Assembly (NCBI GenBank): GCA_019240525.1
Contig: JAFAYE010000001.1
Coordinates: 1,957,300 to 2,021,299 of the forward strand
Length of the DNA: 64,000 bases
DNA from: Candidatus Eremiobacterota bacterium
Lineage (GTDB): Bacteria > Vulcanimicrobiota > Vulcanimicrobiia > Vulcanimicrobiales > Vulcanimicrobiaceae
Direction: 5' to 3'
Shown: one piece after another, positions 8,342 through 17,767 of the stretch
Layout of the letters: the number at the start of each line of letters is the position of its first letter
Numbering within the stretch: position 1 is the stretch's first letter
Position numbers and translations under genes: made by a program
Notes under the pieces: generated by a model
Told to the model about the DNA's origin: nothing
The model's database searches: none
What the model saw: only the letters and a program-made list of their open reading frames with translations

Positions 8342-9694
8342 ATGGGCAAGCGGCGCTTTTTGCTTGGAGTTTTGCTGTTGGCGTTGGCCGGATGCGGGGC
8401 GGCCGGCTCGTCACTGGTCGTTCCCGCGCGCAGCGACGCCGTATTGCAAGCCGTGAACGCGACGGGCGCGGGAAAAATCAAACACGTCGTTTACATCGTT
8501 CAAGAGAACCGTAGCTTCGACGATCTCTTTCAAGGCTATCCGGGTGCCGATACCGTTTCGAGCGGCCAAGATTCAAAAGGCAAAACAATCCGCCTCGCGC
8601 CGGTGCCGCTCGGCGACAAGTACGTGCTCGACCATTCGCTGGGTGCAATGCTGACGGATTGTAACGGTACCGGCAGCCTGCCCGGAACCGATTGCCGCAT
8701 GAACGGTTTCGATCGAGAAATTCATTTTTTAGGTCCAAAGCACGTCAAGTATCCGATGTACGTCTACGTGCCGCAGAGCGATTCGAAGCCATATTTCGAT
8801 ATGGCGCACGAAGGCGTGCTCGCCGACCGCATGTTCCAATCACAGCTCGATGAAAGCTTCGTGGCCCATCAGTACATCATTGCGGCGCAGGCCGCGTCGA
8901 GCGTTAACTTGCCGAATCTCACCTGGGGTTGCCACGGCGGCCACGACGACACCGTCACCACGCTCATGCAAGATCGCGAGATCGGACCTTCGATCAAACC
9001 CTGTTACGATTATCAGACGCTCGGCGACGAACTCGATGCGGCGAAACTCTCGTGGAGATTCTACGCCGCGGCGTTCGGAAGCGCGTCGAGCGATGGAGGT
9101 TCGTTCTGGTCGGGTTATCAGGCCGTCAAACACATTCGTGACGGACCGGATTGGAAAAAAGTGATCTCGCCGAACTGGCGCTTCATCACCGACGTGCGCA
9201 AGGGCGAGCTGGCAGACTTCACCTGGATCACGCCGGTCTGCGACGACTCCGATCACGTCAACTGCAAGGGCGGCTTCGGACCGTCGTGGGTTGCAGCGCT
9301 GGTCAACGCCGTGGGCAAGAGCAAGTTCTGGAACACGACGGCGATATTCGTGCAGTGGGACGATTGGGGCGGTCTTTACGATCACGTTCCGCCGCCATAC
9401 GAAGATTACGACGGTCTGGGTTTTCGCGTGCCGCTCATCGTCATCTCGCCGTACGCGCGGCGCGGCCGCGTCTCGCACGTTCAATACGAGACGGCGAGCG
9501 TTCTGCGCTTCGCCGAAGACCTTTGGGGTTTGAACCAACTCGCCGCCGCCGATCTGCGCGCAAACTCACCGGCCAGGGATTGCTTCGATTTCGCGCACGC
9601 GCCGCGACCGTTCGTGAAAATCAAGGCGCCGTTGCCGCCCTCGTTCTTTATGCACAATCGCGCCGAGAACTACTTTGCGCCCGATTATGAGTAG
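8342..9694 (+). CDS. AcpA/phospholipase C-like phosphoesterase lipoprotein
   Basis: The start is placed at the ATG at 8342, which gives [18 protein letters not shown], a textbook lipoprotein signal (Cys18). The open frame begins earlier (8258) but that part has no signal character. The protein has 450 residues. Signature motifs: [12 protein letters not shown] (Glu55-Asn56), [16 protein letters not shown] with the candidate Ser nucleophile, CDDSDHVNC, and [14 protein letters not shown]. Its stop overlaps the start of the next gene by eight bases (GATTATGAGTAG), so translation of the pair is probably coupled. It is the first of four tandem plus-strand paralogs (8342-13788) that look like a duplication series. 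The substrate is unknown; surface phosphate release is the simplest reading. Confidence 0.86.
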   Translation: MGKRRFLLGVLLLALAGCGAAGSSLVVPARSDAVLQAVNATGAGKIKHVVYIVQENRSFDDLFQGYPGADTVSSGQDSKGKTIRLAPVPLGDKYVLDHSLGAMLTDCNGTGSLPGTDCRMNGFDREIHFLGPKHVKYPMYVYVPQSDSKPYFDMAHEGVLADRMFQSQLDESFVAHQYIIAAQAASSVNLPNLTWGCHGGHDDTVTTLMQDREIGPSIKPCYDYQTLGDELDAAKLSWRFYAAAFGSASSDGGSFWSGYQAVKHIRDGPDWKKVISPNWRFITDVRKGELADFTWITPVCDDSDHVNCKGGFGPSWVAALVNAVGKSKFWNTTAIFVQWDDWGGLYDHVPPPYEDYDGLGFRVPLIVISPYARRGRVSHVQYETASVLRFAEDLWGLNQLAAADLRANSPARDCFDFAHAPRPFVKIKAPLPPSFFMHNRAENYFAPDYE

Positions 9695-11015
9695 ACGGTT
9701 CGTCGCGGCGCTGCTGGCGCTGGGGCTGGCGGCATGTTCTCAGAGCGTCCAACCAACGCTGCCGGCGGCTTCGCCCAGCTCCCCTCCCGCCACCGGCGCC
9801 GGCAAGATCACGCACGTCGTCTACATCATTCAAGAGAACCGCAGCTTCGATAACTTGTTCCAAGGGTATCCGCGCGCCGACACCGTTTCGAGCGGCAAAG
9901 ATTCGAAGGGGAAGACCATCGCGCTGGTGCCGTTGTCGCTGACGACCGTTTACGGCCCCGATCATTCGGCGGAAGCGATGTTCACCGATTGTCGCGGCAC
10001 CGGCAAACTTGCCGGCACTAAATGCCGCATGGACGGTTTCGATCGCGAAGGAGTGGTGAATCCGCCGCCGGGGGTCAAGCATCCAACGTACGTGTACGTG
10101 CCGCATGCCGAATCGAAGCCATATTTCGATATGGCCCACGAATGGGTGCTCGCCGACCGGATGTTTCAGTCGCAGCTCGACGACAGCTTCGTCGCCCATC
10201 AATATGCCATTGCCGCGCAGGCGCACTCGAGCGTTAATCTTCCCTTCGGACCGTGGGGCTGCTCGGGTGGAAAGGCCGACTTCGTCGGGACCATCACGCA
10301 GCAACGAACCGGCGGCGGTGATCAAGAACCATGCTTCAACTACAGGACGCTCGGCGACGAGCTCGACGGCGCGCGCCTGAGCTGGCGTTTCTACACCACT
10401 GTCTATACCGATCCGTTTCAGGGGATTTGGTCGGGATACCAAGCCGTCAAGCATATCTTCAAGGGTCCCGATTGGAAGACCGACATCATCACGCCACAAA
10501 AGCAATTTTTGCGTGACGTCCGGCACGGCAAGCTGGCCAGCTTCACGTGGATTACGCCCCTGTGCGCCGATTCCGATCACCCGGGCTGCGGCGGCGGCTT
10601 CGGCCCATCGTGGGTGACGTCGCTGGTCAACGCGGTCGGCCAGAGCAAGTTTTGGAATTCGACGGCGATCTTCGTGCAATGGGATGACTGGGGCGGACTC
10701 TACGATCACGTGCCGCCGCCGTTCGAAGACTACGATAGCCTCGGCTTTCGCGTGCCGCTGCTGGTGATTTCGCCGTACGCAAAGAAGAACTACGTCTCGC
10801 ACGTGCAGTACGAATCGTCGAGCGTCTTGCGATTCGCCGAAGATCTCTTCGGCCTCGCCCAGCTTTCGGCGGCCGATGCACGGGCAACGTCGCCCGCAAC
10901 GGATTGCTTCGATTTTTCTCGCCCACCGCGCACGTTCGTGCCGATTGCGGCGCCGGAGCCGGCGGCCTTTTTCGCCGGCCAGGCGGCCGACCCGCGGATG
11001 CCCGACGATCAATGA
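9687..11015 (+). CDS. AcpA/phospholipase C-like phosphoesterase lipoprotein
   Basis: The start is the ATG at 9687 ([17 protein letters not shown], lipobox Cys17), overlapping the previous gene's stop; an upstream TTG at 9675 would only add four residues. The protein has 442 residues. Glu50-Asn51 lie in [20 protein letters not shown] carries the Ser candidate, and [11 protein letters not shown] the Asp pair. The region around [16 protein letters not shown] is shared with neighbours, and substitutions are scattered, so the copies are not extremely recent. The stop TGA overlaps the next start by three bases (ATGA). It is the second gene of the four-gene operon. Confidence 0.86.
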   Translation: MSRRFVAALLALGLAACSQSVQPTLPAASPSSPPATGAGKITHVVYIIQENRSFDNLFQGYPRADTVSSGKDSKGKTIALVPLSLTTVYGPDHSAEAMFTDCRGTGKLAGTKCRMDGFDREGVVNPPPGVKHPTYVYVPHAESKPYFDMAHEWVLADRMFQSQLDDSFVAHQYAIAAQAHSSVNLPFGPWGCSGGKADFVGTITQQRTGGGDQEPCFNYRTLGDELDGARLSWRFYTTVYTDPFQGIWSGYQAVKHIFKGPDWKTDIITPQKQFLRDVRHGKLASFTWITPLCADSDHPGCGGGFGPSWVTSLVNAVGQSKFWNSTAIFVQWDDWGGLYDHVPPPFEDYDSLGFRVPLLVISPYAKKNYVSHVQYESSSVLRFAEDLFGLAQLSAADARATSPATDCFDFSRPPRTFVPIAAPEPAAFFAGQAADPRMPDDQ

Positions 11016-12418
11016 GGCGTTTATTGGTCGTGTTGCTTGCCGCGTTGTGCGGTGGGTGCGGAGGCGCCCTTCCCTTCGACTTCGCTCAGGGCAGGCTCGC
11101 TCAGGGTGACACGTTGCCCCTTGGACAGGCTCAGGGTGACACGTTGCCGTCGATGCAGAGCGCTCCAGCGTTGCGGGCGCTCAACGCGACGGGCGCCGGG
11201 AAGATCACGCACGTCGTTTATATCGTTCAGGAAAACCGCAGTTTCGATAACCTTTTCCAAGGCTACCCGGGGGCCGATACGGTTTCCGTGGGCATGGATT
11301 CTCACGGTCACCGAGTGCGGCTCAAGGCGCGGAGCCTGGCTTATTTGCAATCCATCGACCATTCCGCACAAGCGATGTTCGAGGCATGCGACGGAACCGG
11401 AAGCATTCCGGGCACGCACTGTCGCATGGACGGATTTAATCTCGAGGCCTCATGGCCGCCATTCCAAACCGATCCGCAATATCTTTACGTTCCCCACACC
11501 GAGTCAAAGCCGTATTTCGACATGGCGCACGAATGGGTGCTTGCCGATAAGATGTTTGCATCGCAACTCGACGATAGCTTCGTCGCGCACCAGTATGCGA
11601 TCGCGGCGCAGGCCGACTCCGCGGTCGATCTGCCCGTTTCGGAATGGGGTTGCGGCGGCGGCAAGGGCGATACGATACCGACGATCGTCAAGAATCGCGA
11701 TCCAAATGGACCGGTAATCTCGCCGTGCTTTGATTATACGACCTTGGCCGACGAGCTCGACAAGGCGAAGCTTTCGTGGCGGTTTTATGCCAGCGCCTTC
11801 GGCAAGGATTCGAGCCAGCCCGGAGCCGAGTGGTCGGCGTATCGTGCCGTTCGCCACATTCGCTACGGCGCCGGTTGGAAGAACGTTATCTCGCCGAACT
11901 GGACCTTCATCACCGACGTTCGCGCGGGCAAGCTCGCCAACTTCACCTGGATCACGCCGGTCTGTCACGACTCCGACCATACGAATTGCGGCGGCGGACA
12001 CGGCCCGTCGTGGGTTGCGGCGCTCGTGAACACCATCGGTAAGAGCAAGTTCTGGAACTCGACCGCGATCTTCGTGCAGTGGGACGACTGGGGAGGCTTG
12101 TACGATCACGTAGCGCCGGCGTACTTGGGTCTCGATAGCGTCGGCTTTCGAGTTCCGTTGCTGATCATCTCGCCGTACGCGAAGGCTGACTACGTTTCGC
12201 ACGTGCATTACGAGACGGCGAGCGTGCTGCGCTTTGGTGAAGATCTCTTCGGTTTGGATCAGCTCGCCGCGGCCGATCGCCGCGCGGCCTCGCCGGCCGC
12301 GGACTGTTTCGACTTCAGTATGAAGCCGCGGCCATTCGTCAAGATCGCCGCGCCGCTGCCGCCCAAATTCTTCATGCACTCACGCGACGAAGATTACTTC
12401 GCCCCGGATTATGAGTAG
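11012..12418 (+). CDS. AcpA/phospholipase C-like phosphoesterase, repeat-derived linker
   Basis: The start is the ATG at 11012, overlapping the previous stop. The protein has 468 residues. The N-terminus [16 protein letters not shown] is a weaker lipoprotein signal (Cys16). Residues about 20-46 are encoded by copies of the genome-wide palindromic repeat and contain RLAQGDTLP and GQAQGDTLP. This adds about 20 residues between the lipid anchor and the enzyme domain. The enzyme domain has Glu74-Asn75 (IVQENRSF), [17 protein letters not shown] and [11 protein letters not shown], so the catalytic set is complete. The insertion lies in a linker where length is probably tolerated. Third gene of the tandem operon. 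Confidence 0.85.
   Translation: MRRLLVVLLAALCGGCGGALPFDFAQGRLAQGDTLPLGQAQGDTLPSMQSAPALRALNATGAGKITHVVYIVQENRSFDNLFQGYPGADTVSVGMDSHGHRVRLKARSLAYLQSIDHSAQAMFEACDGTGSIPGTHCRMDGFNLEASWPPFQTDPQYLYVPHTESKPYFDMAHEWVLADKMFASQLDDSFVAHQYAIAAQADSAVDLPVSEWGCGGGKGDTIPTIVKNRDPNGPVISPCFDYTTLADELDKAKLSWRFYASAFGKDSSQPGAEWSAYRAVRHIRYGAGWKNVISPNWTFITDVRAGKLANFTWITPVCHDSDHTNCGGGHGPSWVAALVNTIGKSKFWNSTAIFVQWDDWGGLYDHVAPAYLGLDSVGFRVPLLIISPYAKADYVSHVHYETASVLRFGEDLFGLDQLAAADRRAASPAADCFDFSMKPRPFVKIAAPLPPKFFMHSRDEDYFAPDYE
11069..11145. repeat. Palindromic-repeat copies inside a phosphoesterase gene
   Basis: Two or three degenerate copies of the recurrent element (CTTCGAC...GCTCAGGGTGACAC, then GGACAGGCTCAGGGTGACAC) lie just after the signal-peptide codons of the gene at 11012. 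They are read as Arg/Gln/Gly/Asp-rich linker. The segment after the last copy, ACGTTGCCG then GATGCAGAGCGCTCCA, is shared with the next gene. The element was therefore probably present before that duplication or spread with it. Confidence 0.8.
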
Positions 12419-12426
12419 GTGACGCC

Positions 12427-13788
12427 GTGAGAATCGGGATACGTCTTGCACGCGCCGCGGCCGGCGTTGGGTTCGCTGCCATGCTGGCGGCCTGCGCCGC
12501 CCCTCTTCGACAGGCTCAGGGTGACACGTTGCCGGCGATGCAGAGCGCTCCAACGTTGCGGGCGCTCAACGCGACGGGCGCTGGAAAAATTACGCACGTC
12601 GTTTACGTCGTGCAAGAGAACCGCAGCTTCAACGACATGTTCCAAGGCTATCCCGGCGCGTACACGGTCGCCAGCGGCAAGGACTCGAAAGGGAAGACCA
12701 TCGCGCTGCGGTCCGTCAGTCTCAAAGATGTGTACGACGTCGGCCACGGAGCCAGCGACATGATCGCCGCGTGCAACGGTACCGGCAAGCTGCCGGGCAC
12801 GCATTGCCGCATGAACGGTTTCAATTTAGAAAGTTCTTTTGGGGGACCGCCCAACCCGCAGTACGTCTACGTGCCGCACGTCGAATCCAAGCCCTATTGG
12901 GATATGGCCCACGAGTTCGTGTTGGCCGATCATATGTTTCAGTCGCAACTCGACGAAAGCTTCGTCGCACATCAGTACATCATCGCGGCGCAGGCGCAAT
13001 CGAGCGTCGACGTGCCCGAGGGACCGTGGGGCTGCGAAGGCGGTGTTTACGATACGGTCGAGACAATTAATTCGCGGCGGGAGACGGGCGGTTCGCAGCG
13101 GCCCTGCTTCGACTATCAAACGCTCGGCGATGAGTTCGATCGGGCGCATCTGAGCTGGCGCTTCTACACGAGCACCTATAATAAGCCGCTCAGCGGTCTG
13201 TGGTCGGGGTATCAGGCGGTCAAACACATCGTCTACGGCCCCGACTGGAAACGAAACATCATCACGCCGCAGAAGAGCTTCCTCACCGACGTGAAGAGCG
13301 GCAAGCTCGCGAGTTTCACCTGGATCACGCCGCTCTGTCCCGATTCCGACCATCTCGACTGCGGCGGCGGCTTTGGTCCCTCATGGGTCTCCAGTGTCGT
13401 TAATGCCGTCGGCGAGAGCAAGTTTTGGGATTCGACGGTGATCTTCGTGCAGTGGGACGATTGGGGCGGTCTTTACGATCCGGTTCCCCCGAAGTACTTA
13501 GATTACGACAGCACGGGCTTTCGCGTTGGATTGATCGTCATCTCTCCGTATGCGAAGCAAAACTACGTATCGCACGTGCCCTACGAGACGGCGAGCGTGC
13601 TGCGATTTGGCGAAGACTTGTTCGGCGTCGGCCAGCTCTCGGACGCCGACCGCCGCGCTACCTCACCGGCGGCCGATTGTCTCGATTTCTCGAAAAAGCC
13701 GCGCAAGTTCGTCCCGATCAAAGCGCCGCAAAACGCCCAGTTCTTCTTGAACCAGGCTAACGACGGCCGAATTCCGGACGACCAGTAA
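12427..13788 (+). CDS. AcpA/phospholipase C-like phosphoesterase lipoprotein
   Basis: The GTG start at 12427 lies eight bases after the previous stop. The signal peptide ends AAMLAAC (Cys23). One copy of the palindromic repeat directly follows it and is read as PLRQAQGDTLP. The protein has 453 residues with [37 protein letters not shown] and [11 protein letters not shown], so the metal/nucleophile set is intact. The segment [21 protein letters not shown] is nearly identical to that of the preceding gene, pointing to duplication of the pair. Last gene of the plus-strand phosphoesterase operon; six bases separate it from the convergent gene at 13794. Confidence 0.86.
   Translation: MRIGIRLARAAAGVGFAAMLAACAAPLRQAQGDTLPAMQSAPTLRALNATGAGKITHVVYVVQENRSFNDMFQGYPGAYTVASGKDSKGKTIALRSVSLKDVYDVGHGASDMIAACNGTGKLPGTHCRMNGFNLESSFGGPPNPQYVYVPHVESKPYWDMAHEFVLADHMFQSQLDESFVAHQYIIAAQAQSSVDVPEGPWGCEGGVYDTVETINSRRETGGSQRPCFDYQTLGDEFDRAHLSWRFYTSTYNKPLSGLWSGYQAVKHIVYGPDWKRNIITPQKSFLTDVKSGKLASFTWITPLCPDSDHLDCGGGFGPSWVSSVVNAVGESKFWDSTVIFVQWDDWGGLYDPVPPKYLDYDSTGFRVGLIVISPYAKQNYVSHVPYETASVLRFGEDLFGVGQLSDADRRATSPAADCLDFSKKPRKFVPIKAPQNAQFFLNQANDGRIPDDQ
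12505..12527. repeat. Palindromic-repeat copy in phosphoesterase gene
   Basis: A single copy, CTTCGACAGGCTCAGGGTGACAC, sits directly after the lipobox codons of the gene at 12427 and is read in frame as LRQAQGDT. It occupies the position equivalent to the copies in the preceding paralog. Confidence 0.85.
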
Positions 13789-13793
13789 GGCTG

Positions 13794-15152
13794 CTATTCG
13801 TCGTCGACCGGTACGCCCGAAGGCGGCCGCCGGAGAAAGAACGATCGCGAATAGGTCGCGGGTATTTTTTCGAACCGGCGCGGCCGGTGACCGAAACGAA
13901 AGATGTTGGCGATGCTGGTCGTCGTCGCATCGGTCGTTCCGAGCCGCCCGAGCTGCCAGGTGTCTTCGATAAAGCGTACGATGCTGCCGAACTCGTAGAC
14001 GGTATGTGATATCTCGTTTTTCGGGACGTAGGGCGAAATGACGATCATTGGGACGCGAAATCCCGGGCCGCCCTGGTCGTCGAGTTTCGGCGGTTTTACA
14101 GGATCGTAAAAGCCTCCCCAATCGTCCCAGGTCACCACGATCGCCGTCGAATTCCAATAGCGGCTGTCGCCGATCGCATTGACGATGTCGGCGACCCACG
14201 ACGGTCCCGTATCGGAACCATAACCCGGATGATCGGAGTCCATGCCGTCGGGGATCACCCACGACATCGCCGGCAATGCGTCGTTCGCAACGTCGGTGAA
14301 AAAGTTCGTCGGCGGCGTGGAAACGTGAGCGTTCCATTCGTCTTTGTTCTTGAAGATCGCCGACACGGCCAAGAATGCACTCCATTGTGCGCCGGCACTA
14401 TTGCGCCAGCTCGGCGTGTAATACTTCCAGGAAACCTTCTTAGAGTCGAGCAGATCGGCGAGCGTCGTATAGCTGAAGCACGGGTACGGCCCTTTGTCGC
14501 GCTCGTAGACCAGCCCATTGCTAATGACCGACGTCGCGGTGCCGGGCGGCGCGTTGCAGCCCCATGGAAAATGCGTTGGAATGTCGATGATGCTGCGCTT
14601 GGGACCGATCCTCGTGTCGCCGCGAATCAGATCCTGGTGTGCGGTGAAGCTTTCGCTGCCCTGGGTTTGAAACAACTTGTCGGCGATGGCGTATTGCGAT
14701 GCCAGCGTCCAATAGGGTTGAATCTGCTGCGGATCGACGTATTGATAGGGGGCCGAACCCTCGGTTTTGCCGGTGCCGCGCTCGATCAAATTGAACGCAT
14801 CCATGTTACCGTCGCGATAGGCGGTCTTGTATGCGGGGTAGGTGTGATTGAGCGAGTCGCTGCTCAGCAAGCTGACGCGCTTGAGCGAGATCGGTTCGGT
14901 TTTTGCTTTCGAGCCGGTCCCCGTCCGCATTTTTCCCGTCGTCGTTCCGGTCACGCCGGGGAACGTCGCGAAGAAGTCGTTAAAGCTGCGATTCTCTTGA
15001 ATCACCAGCACGATGTGGGTGATTGGAGTAGCGGCGGAATGCGCGGCGAATGGCGACGAACTCTCGGGCAGCGCGGTGACGGCATGACCGCCGCAGCCGG
15101 TAACGCCCAGACTCGCGGCTAACGCGAGCGTTGGCGCCGGGCGCGCAAGCAT
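13794..15152 (-). CDS. AcpA/phospholipase C-like phosphoesterase lipoprotein (second subfamily)
   Basis: The protein has 452 residues with an ATG start. Signal peptide MLARPAPTLALAASLGVTGC (Cys20). It belongs to a second subfamily with those at 15159 and 19113. ENRSFNDFFATFPG, SFTAHQDLIRGDT and YEFGSIVRFIEDTWQLGRLGTTD replace the corresponding plus-strand motifs. The DSDH, WDDWGGFYDPV and GFRVPMIVISPY blocks are kept, so the catalytic core is complete. It is the last gene of a minus-strand operon (20459 to 13794) also holding a type III polyketide synthase and a sulfotransferase. It follows the gene at 15159 by six bases. The substrate may be related to the product of that pathway, but this is speculative. 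Confidence 0.85.
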   Translation of the reverse strand: MLARPAPTLALAASLGVTGCGGHAVTALPESSSPFAAHSAATPITHIVLVIQENRSFNDFFATFPGVTGTTTGKMRTGTGSKAKTEPISLKRVSLLSSDSLNHTYPAYKTAYRDGNMDAFNLIERGTGKTEGSAPYQYVDPQQIQPYWTLASQYAIADKLFQTQGSESFTAHQDLIRGDTRIGPKRSIIDIPTHFPWGCNAPPGTATSVISNGLVYERDKGPYPCFSYTTLADLLDSKKVSWKYYTPSWRNSAGAQWSAFLAVSAIFKNKDEWNAHVSTPPTNFFTDVANDALPAMSWVIPDGMDSDHPGYGSDTGPSWVADIVNAIGDSRYWNSTAIVVTWDDWGGFYDPVKPPKLDDQGGPGFRVPMIVISPYVPKNEISHTVYEFGSIVRFIEDTWQLGRLGTTDATTTSIANIFRFGHRPRRFEKIPATYSRSFFLRRPPSGVPVDDE

Positions 15153-15158
15153 CAGGCC

Positions 15159-16601
15159 TTACTCGGTATCGACGGGCAGCCCGGACGGCTTTTGATGAAG
15201 GAAAAACGCCTTCTTGTAACTCGACGGAATCGTCGCGAACGGCCGCGGCGATTGATTGAGATCGAACATATCGTTCATGCTGTTGGTCGTGCTGTCGGTC
15301 GTGCCGAGCCGCCCTAAGTTGAACGTGTCTTCGATGAACGCGATGATGCTGCCGAACTCGTACACGGTGTGGGAGACGTAACCACCTTGACTGCCGTTTC
15401 CGATCTTAACGTAGGGCGAGACGACCAACATCGGAACGCGAAAACCGGGGCCGCCTTGATTGTCGAGCGGCAACGGCGGCGGCACCGGATCGTAAAAGCC
15501 GCCCCAGTCGTCCCAGACGACGATGACCGCCGTGGAGTTCCAATACTGGCTTTGCCCGATCGCATTCACGACTTGGGCGATCCAAGACGGACCCGTATCG
15601 GGAGCTTTGCCCGGATGATCGGAGTTAGCCGCGTCCGGAATTACCCACGACATCGCGGGAAGCGTGCCGGCGCTGATATCATTGAAGATCGTCGTTTCGG
15701 GCCAAACGACCTTGGTGCCCCACTCGGGGCCGTAGCGTACCGGCGCGATGACGTCGAACGCGTCCCACAACGCGGGCAACGTTCCGTCGACGAGCTGCGG
15801 CGTATAGTACTTCCACGAAACACTCTTCGCGTCGAGGAGGTCGCGCAGGGTCCGATAGCTGCTCGAGCCGTAGTCGGGGAACTGGTTCGAGCACGGAAAT
15901 GGGCCGGTGCCTCGGCTCAAGACCAGATACGTGTTGATCGTTGACGTCGCCGTTCCAGGTTTGGAATCGCAGCCCCACGCTGCCTGCGAGGTCGGGTCGT
16001 CGATCAAACTCTCGGTGTTGGCCGACGGCGGGTTGCAGACAACCGTAATGCAGGTACCGCCGCGAATGAGATCCTGGTGGGCGGTAAAGCTCGCGCTCCC
16101 CTGCGTTTGAAACATCTCGTCGGCGAGCCCCCATTGCGATGCAATCGTCCAATACGGCTGTACTTGCGACGGATTGACGTAGACGTAGGGAGCGCTGCCT
16201 TCGGGCCGGTTATTCGCCGTCTGAATGATCATGTTGAAGCCATCCATCTTCCCGCCGTTGTACGCGGTGAGATAACTGGTGTAGAGATGGTTCAGATCGC
16301 GCGGATCCTGGAGGTTGATTTCCTTGAGTTTGATGGCTTTCTTGCGGTATTGCATGCCGCGCTTGACGAGTTCGTAACCCGTCGTCGCGCTCGTGGCGTT
16401 GGGAAAGCCGGCGAAGAGATTATTGAAGCTGCGGTTCTCCTGAATCATCAGCACGACGTGTTGGATGGGCGTGCTCCCCGAACCACTTCGATGATGCACC
16501 GACGGGGTCGCGGGCGAGGACGAACCGGCACCGCCGCCGCTGCACGCCGCGAGCAGGAGCGTTGCGGCCGCCGCAAAGGCGGACCACCGCCCCGCGCTCA
16601 C
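15159..16601 (-). CDS. AcpA/phospholipase C-like phosphoesterase lipoprotein (second subfamily)
   Basis: The open frame extends to 17207, but that part lies antiparallel-free within the sulfotransferase gene in another frame and is not signal-like. The start is the GTG at 16601, overlapping the sulfotransferase stop (GTGA). This gives a 480-residue protein with signal ...TLLLAAC (Cys20). Motifs: HVVLMIQENRSFNNLFAGFPN, SASFTAHQDLIRG, DAANSDHPG, and VWDDWGGFYDPV. A region of about 30 residues between the nucleophile block and GCDSKPGTATS contains two extra cysteines (GTCITVVCNPPS), absent from its neighbours. The start/stop overlap implies translational coupling to the sulfotransferase. Confidence 0.86.
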   Translation of the reverse strand: MSAGRWSAFAAAATLLLAACSGGGAGSSSPATPSVHHRSGSGSTPIQHVVLMIQENRSFNNLFAGFPNATSATTGYELVKRGMQYRKKAIKLKEINLQDPRDLNHLYTSYLTAYNGGKMDGFNMIIQTANNRPEGSAPYVYVNPSQVQPYWTIASQWGLADEMFQTQGSASFTAHQDLIRGGTCITVVCNPPSANTESLIDDPTSQAAWGCDSKPGTATSTINTYLVLSRGTGPFPCSNQFPDYGSSSYRTLRDLLDAKSVSWKYYTPQLVDGTLPALWDAFDVIAPVRYGPEWGTKVVWPETTIFNDISAGTLPAMSWVIPDAANSDHPGKAPDTGPSWIAQVVNAIGQSQYWNSTAVIVVWDDWGGFYDPVPPPLPLDNQGGPGFRVPMLVVSPYVKIGNGSQGGYVSHTVYEFGSIIAFIEDTFNLGRLGTTDSTTNSMNDMFDLNQSPRPFATIPSSYKKAFFLHQKPSGLPVDTE

Positions 16602-17761
16602 GACACCTTCGCCCCGACGCGCTGCGCGATGGCCGCGACGTCGTAATCGAAGCGCCGAGCCACGTTGCTGGTGACCGCAACGATCTCGTCGAGCGTGGGC
16701 GCATCGAACGCCGGCTTGTAATAGTCGGGAAACGAAAGCTTCTCGTCGTATTTCTCGCGGCTCGCCTCGAAGCTGGGCGCATCGAGCTCGGTGTGCGCGA
16801 TGATGCGGTCGATGGTCCGCAGTGAATCGCTGCAAAGGTCTTCGTAGCGCACGATGCAGACGCTGCGCCGCAGCTCGGGATCGGCGTCGAGTTGGTCGGC
16901 GACGAAACCATAGACGTACGCCCAGTACCGCGCGCGCGACTGCGCCCAGCGCCCCTCGTCGAAGAGGCGGCGGATCTCGCGCAACTCTTCGGGCCGGCCG
17001 ACGTTGGCCATCACTTGCTTTGGTCCGAACTCGTGGTGCCCCGTGAGTTCGATGATCTCGATCTGTCGCGGATCGTCGCGCTCGATCTCGGCCCAAATGC
17101 GATCTTGCTTGATCAGCGAGGCGACGTGGTCGACCGGATTGCGAACGTAGAGCAGAAAACGGGCGTCGGGGAAGAGCTTGCGCAGATATTGCATGCGCAC
17201 GACGCACATAATCGCCTTGCTCACATAGCGGCTTCGGCCGCGCACGAGCGCCAGCTTGCGAAGATGCTCGCTGTAGAAGCGCTCGAAGGTTGGATTCGAC
17301 GTCGTGCCGTCGAGGACGCTGTAGTCTGACTCATCGTGAATCTGCGGGAAGAAATGCTCCCACAAGATCTCTTCACCCATCTCGGCGCTGTCGCGGGTCA
17401 CTTCGATGCGGTCGCGATGGATGCGGGGAACCGGTTTACGCATTGCATCGACCGGTATGCGCGGAAAGACTTTGTTCCAGACGTAGGGCATGTACGGCAT
17501 CAAAAAATCAGCGTACTTATGCGTTCCCACGTCGGGATGCTCGCTGAGCATCTGCAACGTGATCGTCGTGCCCGCGCGCGGAAGCCCGCAAATGTAGACG
17601 GGCCGGTCGACGCGCTGCCGCGCCAGGCTTCGGGCGAGCATGAGTGACTCGAAGTTGCCGAGTCCGACAAAGAGCGGAGCGGCCGCATGAACGCCCCGAA
17701 CGCTCCAATAGAAGGGACCAGGCACGGAGAATTTCTGCGGTGTCTTAGTGTCGGTAGCCAT
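16598..17761 (-). CDS. Sulfotransferase (PAPS-dependent, Sulfotransfer_3-like)
   Basis: The protein has 387 residues with an ATG start, six bases after the polyketide synthase gene. The 5'-phosphosulfate loop is visible as VYICGLPRAGTT (residues 55-66), and the 3'-phosphate site as YVRNPVDHVASL (205-215). Family knowledge: these enzymes move a sulfo group from PAPS to a hydroxyl or amine acceptor. Genes next to type III polyketide synthases often tailor the polyketide, so the acceptor may be its phenolic or pyrone product; this is inference. There is no signal peptide, so it should act in the cytoplasm or on the inner membrane face. Its stop overlaps the start of the phosphoesterase at 16601. 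Confidence 0.85.
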   Translation of the reverse strand: MATDTKTPQKFSVPGPFYWSVRGVHAAAPLFVGLGNFESLMLARSLARQRVDRPVYICGLPRAGTTITLQMLSEHPDVGTHKYADFLMPYMPYVWNKVFPRIPVDAMRKPVPRIHRDRIEVTRDSAEMGEEILWEHFFPQIHDESDYSVLDGTTSNPTFERFYSEHLRKLALVRGRSRYVSKAIMCVVRMQYLRKLFPDARFLLYVRNPVDHVASLIKQDRIWAEIERDDPRQIEIIELTGHHEFGPKQVMANVGRPEELREIRRLFDEGRWAQSRARYWAYVYGFVADQLDADPELRRSVCIVRYEDLCSDSLRTIDRIIAHTELDAPSFEASREKYDEKLSFPDYYKPAFDAPTLDEIVAVTSNVARRFDYDVAAIAQRVGAKVS

Positions 17762-17767
17762 CGCGGA

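Noticed and set aside
16602-17207. N-terminal 200-residue extension of the phosphoesterase at 15159
   Set aside because: It lies in another frame of the sulfotransferase gene and is Arg-rich. The GTG at 16601 restores a lipoprotein signal and the paralog length.
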